From Gracilaria gracilis (taxonomy: Eukaryota; Rhodophyta; Florideophyceae; Gracilariales; Gracilariaceae): DNA of 64,000 bases. The stretch lies in contig JARGSG010000019.1 of NCBI GenBank assembly GCA_030374805.1, positions 186,001 through 250,000 of the forward strand. Reading direction: 5' to 3'. Below the pieces are notes generated by a model. That model worked only from the letters and a program-made list of their open reading frames with translations, was not told where the DNA came from and made no database searches. Made by a program: the position numbers and the translations under genes. Below are positions 1-11,440 of this stretch, one piece after another (the stretch's first letter is position 1; the number at the start of each line of letters is the position of its first letter).

Positions 1-61
1 GTCCCCTGGAACACTTTTTCCCATGACCACAAGAACAGCCCTTACCTCTACTTAAATCTCT

Positions 62-1790
62 TCTCACTCCCTTACATGTATACAATTTTGTTTTCAAAGC
101 TACCAACACCGGACAGCTTCCAACAGCCCATACCTTCAAATAAACTCGTCGCAATATCCTCCCATCCATTTTCCCTCCCTTCTACAATCATGCCAGCTTT
201 TTTCATACGTAGAGGGCGTATTATCACCATGGTTTACAACAATGGTTCTCTTGAAGATAACTTTCTCTCCATCGAAGAATTCATTTCTCCAGATTGCCTT
301 CCCCAAGGTCCAATCTTCTTCTGTGGCACGAACGACCTTCTCAAAAGAGTAATTCTATTTTGCCTGGCACCATGTATAGAAGACTTGGTCTTCATCCAGA
401 ATGGTCGCATTGTTCCCATATTTTACCAATACGGAAATGAGCACTGCATACGAGCCGCTCTTTACATCGCCATTACTGCTGTCGGCACTTACCCATAGGA
501 TGGTTTCGTGCCTCTCTCTCCCAATACTCTAACGACAGCCACCGGAAAAGGGGCTCTTGGAATAGCTCAAAGCCTCTGGACCGCAGTTCTTAATTGCACT
601 ATCGTCGACGAACAAGCCTTTCCTCAGTCTTACTACCAAAAACCAGTTGAGATCTCTTCCTTCACTCTCGTCGGTTCTTCGTTTGGATTCGTTACCATGC
701 ATCAAGTGTATGTCTATATGTAGACAACTTTCTTTTCAAAGCTACCGACACCGGACAGCTTCCAACATCCAATACCTTCAAATGAACTCGTCGCAATGCT
801 CTCCCATCCATTTTCCATCCCTTCTACAATCATGGCAGTTTCTTCATAGGTAGAGGGTGTAATATCACCATGGGTGAGAAAAATGGTTCTCCTGAAGGTA
901 ACTTTCTCTCCATCGAAGAATTCATTTCTCCAGCTTGCCTTCCCCAAGGCCCATTCTTCTTCTGTGGCACGAACGACCTTCTTAAAAGAGTAATTCTGTT
1001 TCGCCTGGCATCACGTATAGAAGGTGTAGTGCAATTGGATGCACTGTCCCAATGGGTGCATACTAGGATAGTTAGATAGTTATTGTGCACATGGGTGCAG
1101 CTCAGGTATCCCACGTGTAAGGTGGTGACAGTTGTCGGCCACCACCTAGGAGACCCCTTGATAGGTAGATTGTTTATTCTTTTCGACACGTGGCTACTGC
1201 CCTCGGAGATGTACTTAAGCACCTCACGTTGGACAGAGCTCACAGTGGTAAACCGTAAATACCCCCTTGCCGATTCTTCATCTTCTAGTTTCCCATAGGG
1301 CCGTTCTACCGTCACTACCGGTGCTGCACGCCTATCTCGTGCCCTGTTGCTAGCGTCCGTCTGCACGCTCCTTCGCCCCCGCTTGGGTACTGCGCACACT
1401 ACTTCCTAATTTAGGCATAGTACACGGCCGCAGCTGTCGCTGTACTACAGAAGGCCTGGTCTTCCTCCAGAATGGTCGCATTGTTCCCATCCTTTGCCAA
1501 CACGGAATTGAGCACTGCATACGAGCCGCTCTTTACATCGCCATTCCTACTGTTGGCGCTTCCACACAGGATGGTATCGCGCCTCCCTCTTCCAATAGTC
1601 TAACCACAGCCACCGGAAAAGAGGCTCTTGCAATAGCTGAAAGTCTCTGGACTGCAGGTCTTACCAGCAATATCGTCGCCGAAAACGCCTTTCCTAAGTC
1701 TTACTACCAAAATCTAGTTTGGATCTCTTCGTTCAATCTCGTCGGTTCTTCGTTTGGATTCGTTACCATGCATCAAGTGGCCACCGAGTA
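62..1790 (+). pseudogene. Ketopantoate reductase-like gene remnant, partly duplicated (copy 1)
   Basis: Plus-strand frames read like the middle of an ApbA/PanE-type Rossmann oxidoreductase. They show a segment naming a 'FCGTNDLL' strand, a 'QNG' motif near 398, then 'IRAALYIAI' and a downstream helix-rich part with 'YYQK'. The segment 62-712 is repeated from about 713 to 1790, so the fragment is tandemly duplicated inside this copy. The second repeat is split by a solo LTR at 1025-1449. Several stops and frame changes make it non-functional. The same remnant lies in copy 2 at 11440-12190, so it belongs to the element and is not a neighbouring host gene. The family call rests on motif resemblance only. 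Confidence 0.42.
1025..1449. mobile_element. Solo LTR with 5-bp target duplication
   Basis: A 425-bp sequence begins TGTAGTGCAATT and ends TGTACTACA, giving the usual TG...CA ends with a short inverted repeat. It is flanked on both sides by GAAGG (1020-1024 and 1450-1454). The uninterrupted sequence is seen at 11600-11625 in the sister copy, which has no insert, so this is a clean insertion. No internal region is present, so it is a solo LTR left by LTR-LTR recombination. Its TGTAGT start resembles the LTR starts at 30383, 58566 and 63235, suggesting related LTR families. Confidence 0.8.
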
Positions 1791-2060
1791 AAAATGCATT
1801 GTCTCAAGTATTGTTAAGAAACTTCTAGGGATACTCACCTTCAATACATGACTCTCCTACAATATCCCCGCTACAGTGGGATCCATTATAGAATACGGCA
1901 ACACCCGTATTACCTTCCCAGCCCCTTTCTCGGAGTATGAATCCAGAAATGTCTACTTTTATCTCACCTCCGTAGATGAAAAATCACCCAAAGGCAGGAT
2001 CCTACCCCTTTCCACACCAACTATGACACTGTTCTTGGAAATGACATTCTTTGGTAATTA

Positions 2061-2396
2061 GAACAAATTGTAAACCTTATATTCCGTGTATATACACAAA
2101 ATCTCCTCAGCTCATGCAGATTAACCCATTTTGTTCTTCAAATCTCTTTACGTTACCATTCAAATAAATCATGTGTTCACATTTCATGTCAAGCCTCTAT
2201 CACGAACACACACAACAACACAGGCCCTATATTAAAACTACTCATCTTCGTCATCTATTAGCGTCTGTCTTTTTTCGTAATCACTGTCTTTATTTTTTTA
2301 AAGTGCATCCTTGCCCGCTGTCCACGTGCCCTGAGTGATGGAGCTTGGGTGGTGGCATACTTGAAACCACCAGCGCGCCGTTGACAGCGGACCAGG
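2061..2396. other. No gene seen
   Basis: AT-rich sequence shared with 12200-12480 of copy 2. It links the reductase-like remnant to the palindrome array. No coding frame or RNA gene is apparent. Confidence 0.6.
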
Positions 2397-3957
2397 GTGT
2401 CGTGGCGCTTCATCGGTGCACCGATGAAGCGCCACGACACACCCTAGTCGTAGTAAAGACAACAGACCTGCATAAGATACTGAAGCATGTAGTACAGTAG
2501 GCTGTCGAACAGACCCGAACGGGAGTTAGTTGTACATGGCTGCGATGTTTCTGCAAACGCGATATCCAATAGTAGTAGCATGTGTGCCCCGGATATAATG
2601 ATTCGGGACCGACTGGGGTGGCGGGGCAAAAAAAATTGTTTAATTCCTTGGACAGCGGACCGATGTGCAGTGGCACTTCATCGGTGCACCGATAGAGCGC
2701 CGCGACACCCGGGTCCGCTGTCCGGCGGGTGGTCTAGACCGCCGGTCATGGATGCGTTTGGAGGGATTCCAAACCACCCTAACACACTACTGTAAGATAC
2801 CTTGAGAGCATCTGCAGCAATGCTCACTATACCAACGTGATTAATATATGCAGCCCCGTAAGTTTATTACTAGGCTGCAAGTTCCCATGAAGAAATATTT
2901 AACTTCTTGTGAACTTATTCTGTAAGAAAATGACTTATACGATGTTTGCGCAGGGGCATTCGTGCGCGACAGTAGTCTGTAGAGACATGTGTGTTTCGCC
3001 TACGGCTCTGCAGCGATATGTGTCGAACGGACTATCTCCGCGCCAGAAAGTTGCCCCTGAATCGTTAGTGAAGAATTGAAGCAACTCTACTACTATATAT
3101 ATTTATATTGTTTCTTGGGTTTTCGTAAGACCAATATCTTGGTGGAAGAATAAGAGTTTCATTCTCTTAGGGAGAGGTTCTTATTATATTTTCCGAAACA
3201 CATGCCCCCTGAGCAATGGTCAGGAGTGCAATGGTGCTTCATCGGTGCATCGATAAACCACACTTCACCTCGTTCTACCGTCCCCCGCGTCAATGCACAG
3301 TAGCAGGGTCGCACAACGGGTGCTGCTGTCGACATGCGGACAAAACAGACCTACAAGAACTCCAGCTTTATCTTTCATGGCGCGCGGACAGGGGATGAAG
3401 GGGAAGTGGTCCTGACGTGGTACGTCATCGATGGCACGTGATGCGTCAAAGAGATTTTAAGGAAAGCGTAAGGACAAGAGAGATACGGAACTAAATAACT
3501 GTAGAGATATACGCGCAGTCATTAGTAAGGACAAGTAGGACAGTGAACTGCGGTCTCATGGCGCTTCCTCGCTGCACCGATGAAGCGCCACGCCACCGCG
3601 GTCCACTGTCCCAAAAGGATTATGTACTTTCAATTCATTAAAAAGACAGACTGGGACAGCGGATGAAGGTGTCGTGGCGCTTCATCGGTGCACCGATGAA
3701 GCGCCACGACACCCCGGTCCGCTGTCTAGCCATTCGTTAATATAATATGAAGAAATATATATTCTTTGGGACAGCAGACCTGGGTGGCGTGGCGCATCAT
3801 CGGTGCACCGATGGAGCGCCACGACACCCAGGATCGCTGCCCAGCCACTCACTAGAATAAGTTCAAATTGATTTTTTTTCTGGGACCTCGGTCCGCGCTG
3901 GGGTGGCATTTTATTGGTACACCGATGAAATGCCACGACTCCCCAGTCCACTTTCCA
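2397..3957. repeat. Palindrome array, copy 1
   Basis: At least seven units are built around GCTTCATCGGTGCACCGATG, extended on each side by GTGTCGTGGC/GCCACGACAC and then by GGACAGCGGAC/GTCCGCTGTCC. Examples are 2397-2440, 2652-2723, 3543-3613, 3654-3727, 3769-3842 and 3882-3957; a decayed one lies near 3220-3280. The part 3668-3713 is a perfect 46-bp palindrome with no spacer. The last three units are tandem with centres near 3690, 3805 and 3919 (period about 114 bp). Between units lie AT-rich linkers and unassigned sequence. The palindromes read by chance as short ORFs containing ALHRCTDEAPRH; I do not regard these as genes. Confidence 0.85.
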
Positions 3958-3959
3958 GT

Positions 3960-4640
3960 CACTCGCTAAAAGCAATTTTAAAAAAACTATTTCCGCATGG
4001 ACAGCAAACCAAGTGGGCCACAAGCACCTTGCTATTCGCTGCCACCTTCGCGCCGTCCTCCTGACGTCGCGCCGTCGCCTTCGCCATCTGCGATGCAATA
4101 GGCGTCGACTTCCTATTTACAGCGCTCGGCGCCATGCTCTCAAGAATCATTCGCCTCCGTGCCTCGCACGCCCGGTGAGCCCAAGCATTGCGCCGTCTCT
4201 TGGGCAGCGACACTGCAGGCGCATCCGCGTGTCTCTGTTCCGTCGCCGCTCCTCTCGAAGGACTCAGCGCCGCCGCCATGCTGCACCTGGCCTTTCACCG
4301 GTCGTCCCGAGCGTCCGGCAGCATGAAGAAGTTACCGACGTTCTAGAACGCTCCATCGCGCTGCCGATCGCCGCCGCCGGCCCGCATGGCCATCGACGCG
4401 GTAGCATGGTACGAGCAATCGCTCGACGTTGCCATTTTACAGCTCCTGGCAGACGGCGGGTGCCATCGCCATCACATGCCCCGGTATTCCGCAGCCCCAT
4501 ATATATGCCCTACGTTTGCAATACCGCAGGATGGGCGTTCGATACCACCACCACATTTTGATTTACATCATCTTCCGAAGAACGCCACCACAATCCATGC
4601 CGCTACGGCCGTATGGGTTGCCTTCCCGTATTCTAGGTAG
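3960..4640. other. GC-rich block, unassigned (copy 1)
   Basis: GC-rich sequence matching 15310-15900 in copy 2. Open frames exist on both strands but none is clearly maintained. A minus-strand frame keeps a KRRRNAWA...ACEARRR segment in both copies, about 4130-4250 and 15440-15570, with differences around it. This may be a remnant of a basic protein or a captured gene fragment. I recognise no domain. Confidence 0.35.
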
Positions 4641-4649
4641 GAAGTACAT

Positions 4650-6368
4650 TTAGATGGCGGCAAAAAAAGTGGTCGTGTGTCTGAAGATAGCAAAGCCGAC
4701 GGCGTTGAAGAAAGGACGAGACTTGGAGGAACGAATTGCGTTGAAAGGGTCTCGGATTTGAGTCTTCGATGGCTGCGTGGTTGATGAGCTTGGTAGTACC
4801 AAGTGGAAGTTATGGAGTGGTTTGAAGGTGAAGAGGTTGTAAGAGAAGAGGGGGGGTGATGTTGAGGAGGGGGTAGGACTCAAAGATGGAGGGGTATTAT
4901 GCCAGAGAAAGGGATTGGAGAGCATCAAGGGCCTGTTCCTTAGTGTTGCGGACGATTCTGAGCTTTCTTGCAAGAAGGCTTTTCTCGGAATATCGGAGTA
5001 GGGCTGAGTGTGGTTTACGCGCGGCGATGGTCTGGTTCTGGGATCGAAAGGCGAAGGATGCGATATGTAAATGGAGATTGGAACGGAGGTGGTACATCTG
5101 TGGCATGGGTACTTGAGGCGGGTGCAGTGGGAGATGCCAAAAATGTCTTCTGCTTCGAGGATCTCGGCGCAGTAGAGGGCGATAATTTAGGGACAGTGTC
5201 GGAGAAGGCCATGAGCGTCACGAAGGGGGAAGCCACGGAGGCCGGAGGTGAGAAGGGGTTCCAGGGGGTTAGAGATGGTATGCTGTGTGGGTTTCATTTT
5301 GGTAGAGCGGGAGATGCTGGACGAGGTTTGGGGGATGCTATCGGGGTGTTGAGAAGAGGTCGCCGGATTGAAAAAGGTTTTCAAGTAGCCGAGCAGGTTC
5401 AGGTTGTCGGTGATGTATATGCAACGGGAGGAACCAGAGAAGTTGCGGAGGGCGATGTGAAGGGGGTGATAGGTGATGGAAGAAGATTTCGGGCGGCTGG
5501 AGAACTTGTTGGAATACACTTGGTTGAGGCCGATGCAGGAATCGATATCGGTGGTGTTGGGGGAGTGCTAGATGTACGCGTCATCGAAGGACTGCATAAA
5601 TTCGTGCTTGAAAGCCGGGACTACTTTTTTTCTGATGGAGGGAGCCATGGGGTGAGCGGAAGCGGGAGATCAGGAGTGGGTTGCGTAAGAGACGGTGGAA
5701 GAACGTGTTGTGTATGTAGGCGAGTTTGAATTGTTGCTTAAGGACTTGGGTTGCACCCTTTCTGAAGGTGATGGCAGTGAAGAGGTGCTGGGGGTCGCAG
5801 CGTGGGGTGGAGGTAGAAGCAATGATGTTGATTCGGGGTTGGAAGTGGTTTATTTGAAAGTGCAAGCACTGGGTACCCGAAGAGATGGCGTTGTGAGAGG
5901 TGAACTTTGAGAATGTGGAGTCGTGGAGGACAGAGATGAGTTTTTCTGCCTTGCGGAGGCCACGGTTGGAGGCGATGGAAGAGATTTAGGGGATCATGCA
6001 TTCAAAGTGGTGCTTGTTGAGGAGAGGGAAAAGGGGGGACAGTGGAAGAGGTGGGTAGGGGGAAAGAGAGTAGACGGAGATGCTGGAGATGTAGTCAAAC
6101 TTCTGGGTGTGGAGGTAGAAGGAGAGCTGTTGCTGGTGGTAGGAGTCATCGTCAGCGATTGAGACGTTGTCGGAAAAGCAATTGAAGGGAGGGGATGAAG
6201 GTGGTGGTGGTAGCTCGGGGTTGGCCTTGTGACGTTTTGTGCGTTGGAGAAGCTGAAGAGGTCACCGGCTGGGGAGGCAAAACGCTTCTCGGCGGTGAAC
6301 GGTAGGGGCACCTTCTTTTTTGTCTTTGAATGGCAGAAATAATGCGATAGATAAGTAGGTGTACTCAA
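4650..6368 (-). pseudogene. Degenerate minus-strand ORF of the TIR element (copy 1)
   Basis: Reading leftwards from about 6368, overlapping minus-strand frames give a long but broken protein. It starts with a Ser/Thr/Pro-rich part, passes a stretch with DPLNLFHRLQPW, and then a central part (5519-5100) with FPLRDAHGLLRHCP, ILEAEDIFGISH and CHRC. The matching region of copy 2 (15911-17544) keeps the same frame order, the same internal stop after the DAHG segment and the motif ILEAMDILGISHGTH. The layout (ALRNFS..., HC, CHRC) looks like part of a transposase with a zinc-binding segment, possibly of the CMC/KDZ type. That is a suspicion from motif shape only. Plus-strand frames in the same place are Gly/Val-rich shadows. 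Confidence 0.4.
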
Positions 6369-6399
6369 AGCAGCAATTAGGCATGTCGAAGAGCGGTGT

Positions 6400-6887
6400 A
6401 AGCTGTTAGGGGAGAGGAAGGGTACGTATCAGGGAGGATAATATAGCGAACGATGGGTAGAACGAAATGGTGTAGAAGACCGCACGTGATGCGGAGGTGT
6501 AGCAATAGTGAGAGAGTAAATAAATGATATGAGGTGTGTTCAATAGATGTGGTAAATGCCTATAGAAAGTTCCTATTTCAAGGGTTTGTATTCTTTGAAT
6601 CGTATTTCGTAAGCATTTATCTATGTACACATATCAGTATTTGCCGCCCTAGTTCTAAATATGGGACACTTAAAAACTTACATTGGGTTCGGAAACTAGC
6701 ATGAACGGAAGTAACAGGCTAGTTTGTCTTCCATCCAAAATAGCAATGATGGAAATAACCGTGAATGATTCTTTCCACACAAACTAGCAAAAGTGAAAAT
6801 GTGGAAATATTTTCGGAAATTAAGCACATCCAAATTGGGATAAATTCAACGGTTTTTCGATCATTTTATTTCGGTCATTTTTGACAT
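6400..6887. other. Subterminal region with ACTAGC repeats (copy 1)
   Basis: AT-rich non-coding end of the element. The motif AAACTAGC or its complement GCTAGTTT recurs at about 6690, 6718, 6783 and 6890, and again at the matching place in copy 2 (17848-18050). Clustered subterminal motifs of this kind are usual transposase binding sites in DNA transposons. That role is inferred. Confidence 0.5.
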
Positions 6888-6913
6888 CAAAACTAGCATT
6901 CCGATAACACCGA
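6888..6913. repeat. Right terminal inverted repeat, copy 1
   Basis: CAAAACTAG...AACACCGA. It matches the right end of copy 2 (18041-18066) and, inverted, the left end of copy 2 (9612-9637). The gypsy reading frame starts directly beyond it. Confidence 0.75.
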
Positions 6914-9611
6914 CGATGTCTTCCAGGTTTCCCTGCCTCCCTTGTTCGAAGGAAAATGATCCAGCGTTGGCTGTGTTTCGAGCGCCACGGGCGGTGGGGT
7001 GCGAGACAGAACCAATTCAAATGGAGTCAATCGCGTAGTATGGTGTACCTGAGTGTTGTATGCGAATGTCAGCGCATCGGTGAACAGGCCCCAAGTGGTG
7101 GGGTGATCGGCTACGTATGAACGAAGTGCTGCTAACAGCGTCCGTTTAAACAGTTCAGCCTGCCCATTACACTGGGGGTAGGAGGTTGTCGTGAAGAGAT
7201 CTTCACATCCAAAATTCTGCATACATCCCCAAAGAACCGAGAGGGAAACTGTTTCCCGTTGTCGGAGAGTAGATTCACCGGTGGACCGAAGAGGTATTCC
7301 CAATGGGTGACGACTGCTTGCGCAACCGTCAATGACATGATTCTCCGGAGTGGTACGGTACGAATGAGCTTCGAAAAACGATCCGTGATCACCTGTGGAA
7401 TTTGTTACGCCGCTTAGTAGCGAGGAATGGTCCCAAAATATCGATGGCTACGAATTCCAGGGCCGTCCTTGTGCGGAAAAGCTTCAACGTCTTCGCGTGG
7501 CGGCAGAGGTTGACGTGATTCCGAGCATACTCGGGACAGAACCGCACAGTTGCGTAGCAATCCACAGCTATTGCTGGCCAGTAGAATTTCCTTCGCAATG
7601 TGAGGTACAGTTCCCGACCTCCGACGTGGCCACTTAGTTTGGCATAGTGTGATAAGTGTAACACCCGAGATTGTAGGGCGTGTGACACCACTATTTATGG
7701 GTTTCCAGTTACCGTGCGGACGAGATATCCAATATCATTCCCCCGAAAGGGGAGGTCAGCTCCTCCGTAGAGGTGTGCCCGAATCTTCGTGCAGTAGGGA
7801 TCTCTGAATTGTTCCCTAACCATCTCTTCCGTGGTGAAGGGTACAAGGTTCTCTGGTAGGGGGTTCGCACTTCGCTAACAGCGAGTAATTCATCCAGTTC
7901 CTGGTCAAAATCCAGTTTATCTGGCCATTCCTCATCGATATCATCGACTTCACTTACTGTGTAGTCATCAGCTGCGAAGCAGGGTATTTACTCGTCATCG
8001 ACGGCTGACGCTTCCCCTGTAGTGGGTAGCCGAGAAAAGGCGTCGGCTTGTGTATTGGTGGCGCCCTTCTTGTAGGCAACGTCGAAGTCGAACTCTGCAA
8101 GGCACAGTCTCCAACGCATTAAGCGGCCAGAAGCCTCCGATATGGAAAGTAGCTATCTCAATGATGAGTGATCCGTGTAAACGGTGAAATGAGCACCCAT
8201 GAGGTAGGGACGTAGTGTGCATAATGCCCATACTACGGCAAGACATTCCTTCTCCGAAACGGAGTAATTCTTCTTATGCACGTTCAACGAACGGGACCAG
8301 TATCCAATTGGCTTGCGTTCTTCCTCTGGGGTGGTTTGAAACAAGGCACAACCTACCTGGTAGTCCCTATAATTTATGTCCATGGTATATGAAAGTCACG
8401 GTTTCGGTAGTAACATAACATTAACAACACTGGTGCCGTAGTTACTGCTTTTTTGAGAGTGTTAAAGGCCTCCGTCTAAGTAGACGTGAATGGGTCTAGC
8501 ATAGGTTGTTGAACCTTCCTTGGAAGCGGGTTGAGAGGTGCCGCGATGTCCGCGAAGTTGGGAATAAACCGTCTATAGACGTTGACCAATCCTAGAAAGG
8601 ATCTCAGTTCAATCTGGGTAGTCGGTTCCGTGGCCTGTTTCAGTGACTTCACACGAGCTTCCTCGATCAGGACACGTCCCGGACGGATTATGTGACCCAG
8701 ATACTTGACAGTATCCGTGAAGAATTCGCATTTCCTCAGCTTGAGTGTCACTCAGGCATCCCGTAACGTGGCCATTATATCTCTCACGTGTGTGAGGTGA
8801 TCATCCAGACTATCTGAGAATACGATGATTTCGTCAAGGTAGACGAAACAAGTACGCCACTTGAAGCGGGCCAGTAGGATATCAATAGCACGCTGAAAAG
8901 TAGCGGGAGCATTGGTTAAACCAAAAGGCATCCGTTTAAAACGGTAGAGGCCAGAATGGCAGACAAACGCTGTCTTGTCCTGATCCTCCTTTCTCACTGG
9001 AACCTGCCAGTACCCCCAGTTAGCATCCAATGCCGTGAATACGGTATCATTTCCGAGAGAATCGATGTATTCATCCATACGTGGAATAGAATACACGTCC
9101 TTGACGGTAAGAGCGTTTAGACGACTATAGTCGATACAGAAGCGCCAGGAACCATCCGGTTTCGGAGCCAGTACCACTGGTGATGCCCACGGCGAATGTG
9201 CCGGTTCTATACTTCCTGCACGGAGCATCTTGTCCACCTGAAATTGCTCTTCTTCTCTGGCCTTGGGCCCTGCCCTGTACGGATGTTGGGCTACTCGCCG
9301 AGAGTTCGGAAGGAGATCAATCTGGTGTTCCGTGGTATTTATCTCTCCGATAGAACCATCCCACATTGTGGTGAATTCACGAAGCATATCGCGTAGTCGT
9401 TTGCAGTGTGTCTCCAGAACATGTCCGAGGTCGAGTTCTTCCAATTTCTTCACTGGGTCCAGTTGGTCGTAACTCGTCAGAATGGGCGTCTTCTCTGTCT
9501 TAACAGTGACTGACCCGAGAGACTCGTCGTTGGAGACGATTGAGACACAGACTCCTCCCCTTCCTTAGAGTGAACGATTCCGAGCACATTGGCAGCAGTC
9601 ATCTTTGTACC
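6914..9611 (-). pseudogene. Ty3/gypsy pol fragment (RT, RNase H, integrase)
   Basis: Minus-strand pol remnant between two TIR-element copies. Order from the right: reverse transcriptase (9453-8752, then 8751-8476) with palm motifs FCIDYSRLNALT, FTALDANWGYW and FVYLDE; RNase H (8383-8050) with SEKECLAVVWA and TVYTDH; a zinc-finger integrase N-terminus (7691-7389) with FYWPAI and FVAIDILGP; and an integrase core (7392-6914) with LLSDNG and NGQAELFKRTL. Stops and frame changes break it into at least five pieces. The second Asp of the RT catalytic box is Glu (YLDE). No gag, LTR or chromodomain is present. It lacks the CCGNNCGG richness of the other two gypsy elements and so belongs to a different lineage. 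Confidence 0.9.
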
Positions 9612-9637
9612 TCGGTGTTCTCGGAATACTAGTTTTG
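9612..9637. repeat. Left terminal inverted repeat, copy 2
   Basis: TCGGTGTT...ACTAGTTTTG, inverted counterpart of 18041-18066 and 6888-6913. It is followed by further CTAG motifs near 9645, 9677 and 9855. Confidence 0.7.
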
Positions 9638-9879
9638 TATGCTAGATCGCTGGTTGTGAAAATAAAAGTCCGAAAAACTAGCATTTTTGCAGTTTGCGCT
9701 GGTTGGCAAGGCTACAAAATTTTTTTTTTGGAAATAACGTTTCCGTTCAGGGCAGTTCAAACTTCACCTACTGGAGTTGAAGGCTAATTTGCAGTTTCGC
9801 TGCCACCGTTCGTAACTTTTCATTCCCCACACTCGTCAAAAACACTCTAAAAAACTAGGAACCCACCATTAGCGCTCCC

Positions 9880-10954
9880 TCATTCCAACCCTGCATTCGG
9901 ATCCTGAGTCTCAGTTTCCCTAAATGTCAAGTTGGAGGACTCCAACAGAACACTCTCTCCATTCCCGTACACCCTTCTAGCCCAAAACCGGCTCCCAACC
10001 CCTCCCAGCCTCTTCACATACTGGTCCTCCAGTATGCGCTCCGCCGTTCGCACAGCCACCGCCGCACTACCAAACCCAACTAGTGGTGCTCCACCCGGCA
10101 GCTGCCGTGGCCCACAAACCTCCCCATCCTCGTCCACCATCACCCCTACCCTTTCGCCTTTTCCTCAGCCGACTTACCCCAACCTCCCCTCCATTCCCTT
10201 CTCCGCTCCTACCCCTCACACACCCACGCCCACCGCGAGAGCCTGGCTTCACCGGTGAACCTTTTTCTCTTCTCTGCTCCCTGCCAACGCTTCCTTCCCT
10301 CACCAGCTCCTTCACCTCCAACAACAATTGACACGCCTTTTCCACCCGTCCCACTTGCGTTTTCAACACCTCCACACGTTTCTTCAGCCCTCTATTATTC
10401 CTTCTCAGCTTCACCATCTCCCTCCCAACGTAGTTTAACATCCCACTCACATGCCTTTTAGTCCCCACTACAGCCAATTTCATCCTTTTCCGAATCGTCG
10501 AAATCAATTCCATTGGCACCCCAATCTCCGACACACTCAGCACCACCCATCCCATCTCACCCACCATATCAGAAAGCCAGTCGTCCAAATGCTCCTCCAG
10601 TTCTCCTCCAAGCTTCCTCAACCGCTCCTAAGTCTCCGCCGCAAACCTCCTCTCCGGTCCCTCATCCCCTCCACCCTCATCACCCCCACCTCCCTGTCCA
10701 TCTCCACTTCCCTCCTTCTCCCCCATTCAAACCTTGTCCCCACCCTCCTCCTTCCTTCCCGGTGGCGTCTCTAGTACCTCCGTACGGTGAAGCAGAGCCA
10801 TCAGCTCCTCTCCCTCGACGTACCCATTCGACATTGCAGAAATAAACGGCGGTTCACGATAGCGGAGATAGATAAGAACAAGAGAGATGAACCCAACAGT
10901 TGCAGCACTCCCCCCCACTCCGCACACCTGTAGCACTGTCTGCCACACACTCAC
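9880..10954 (-). pseudogene. Membrane/coiled-coil protein remnant of the TIR element
   Basis: From 10954 leftwards one frame runs through a short N-terminal hydrophobic segment (VGFISLVLIYLRYR, about residues 20-33), an acidic Gly-rich linker, then a helical region with LRRNNRGLKKRVEVLKTQ that looks like a coiled coil, and a basic Gly/Arg-rich tail. In-frame stops are TGA near 10727 and TAG near 10630. After about 10070 the sense moves to another frame (10143-9880) with FGSAAVAVRTAERILEDQYV. I recognise no family. It lies at the left of the element, and its counterpart in copy 1 would be outside the window. Plus-strand frames here are Pro/Ser-rich shadows. Confidence 0.45.
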
Positions 10955-11440
10955 TTGCGCTTAACAACCATTTTCACCCGATTCATATCCACTCATATTT
11001 CCCGCCATTCCGCACAATTTCCATTTTTTCTTAGAAATCCCCACAATTTCCACCCTTTTGTCCATACCATATCCCATTGAAGCCCCCAATGCCCCAACTC
11101 TTAAGCACCAACGGTATCATGGACTCTTACTTTCTATGCTTTATTTCACTGCATTCCTTCTCATAAACACACTCTTCGGCCCTACCTCCACTACAATCCT
11201 GCTGCCCATGCCTTTCCATTACTAATCATACAAATCCCCTTGTCCCCTGGAACACTTTTTCTCATGACCACAAGAACAGCCCTTACCTCTACTTGAATCG
11301 CTTCTCACTCTTTTACATGTAGACAATTTTCTTTTCAAAGCTACTAACACCGGACAACAGCCCATACCTTCAAATAAACTCGTCGCAATGTCCTCTCTTC
11401 CACTTTCCTCTCTTATACAATCATGGCAGCTTTCTGCATA
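10955..11440. other. No gene seen
   Basis: AT-rich sequence. From 11242 rightwards it matches the start of the window (GTCCCCTGGAACAC). No coding frame stands out. Confidence 0.6.

Larger units (their letters stand above)
1..6913 (+). mobile_element. Right-hand part of large TIR element, copy 1
   Basis: This stretch matches 11242-18066 along its whole length, in the same order and orientation. Shared parts are a decayed reductase-like gene, a palindrome array, a GC-rich block, a degenerate minus-strand ORF and a right terminus with scattered ACTAGC motifs. The right end (6888-6913, CAAAACTAG...AACACCGA) is the inverted counterpart of the left end of copy 2 at 9612. The left end lies outside the window. 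Copy 1 differs from copy 2 by an internal partial duplication of the reductase-like segment and by a solo LTR insertion. I take it as a second copy of one transposable element and not as a host segmental duplication, because the similarity stops exactly at the TIR. The superfamily is not identified. Confidence 0.7.

Noticed and set aside
4968..5729. 253-codon plus-strand ORF rich in Gly/Val/Asp
   Set aside because: It is the reverse of a minus-strand frame that is better conserved between the two element copies. Its Gly/Val content follows from the strand composition.
10083..10845. Pro/Ser-rich plus-strand ORFs
   Set aside because: They lie opposite the minus-strand coiled-coil frame and have no features beyond Pro/Ser composition.
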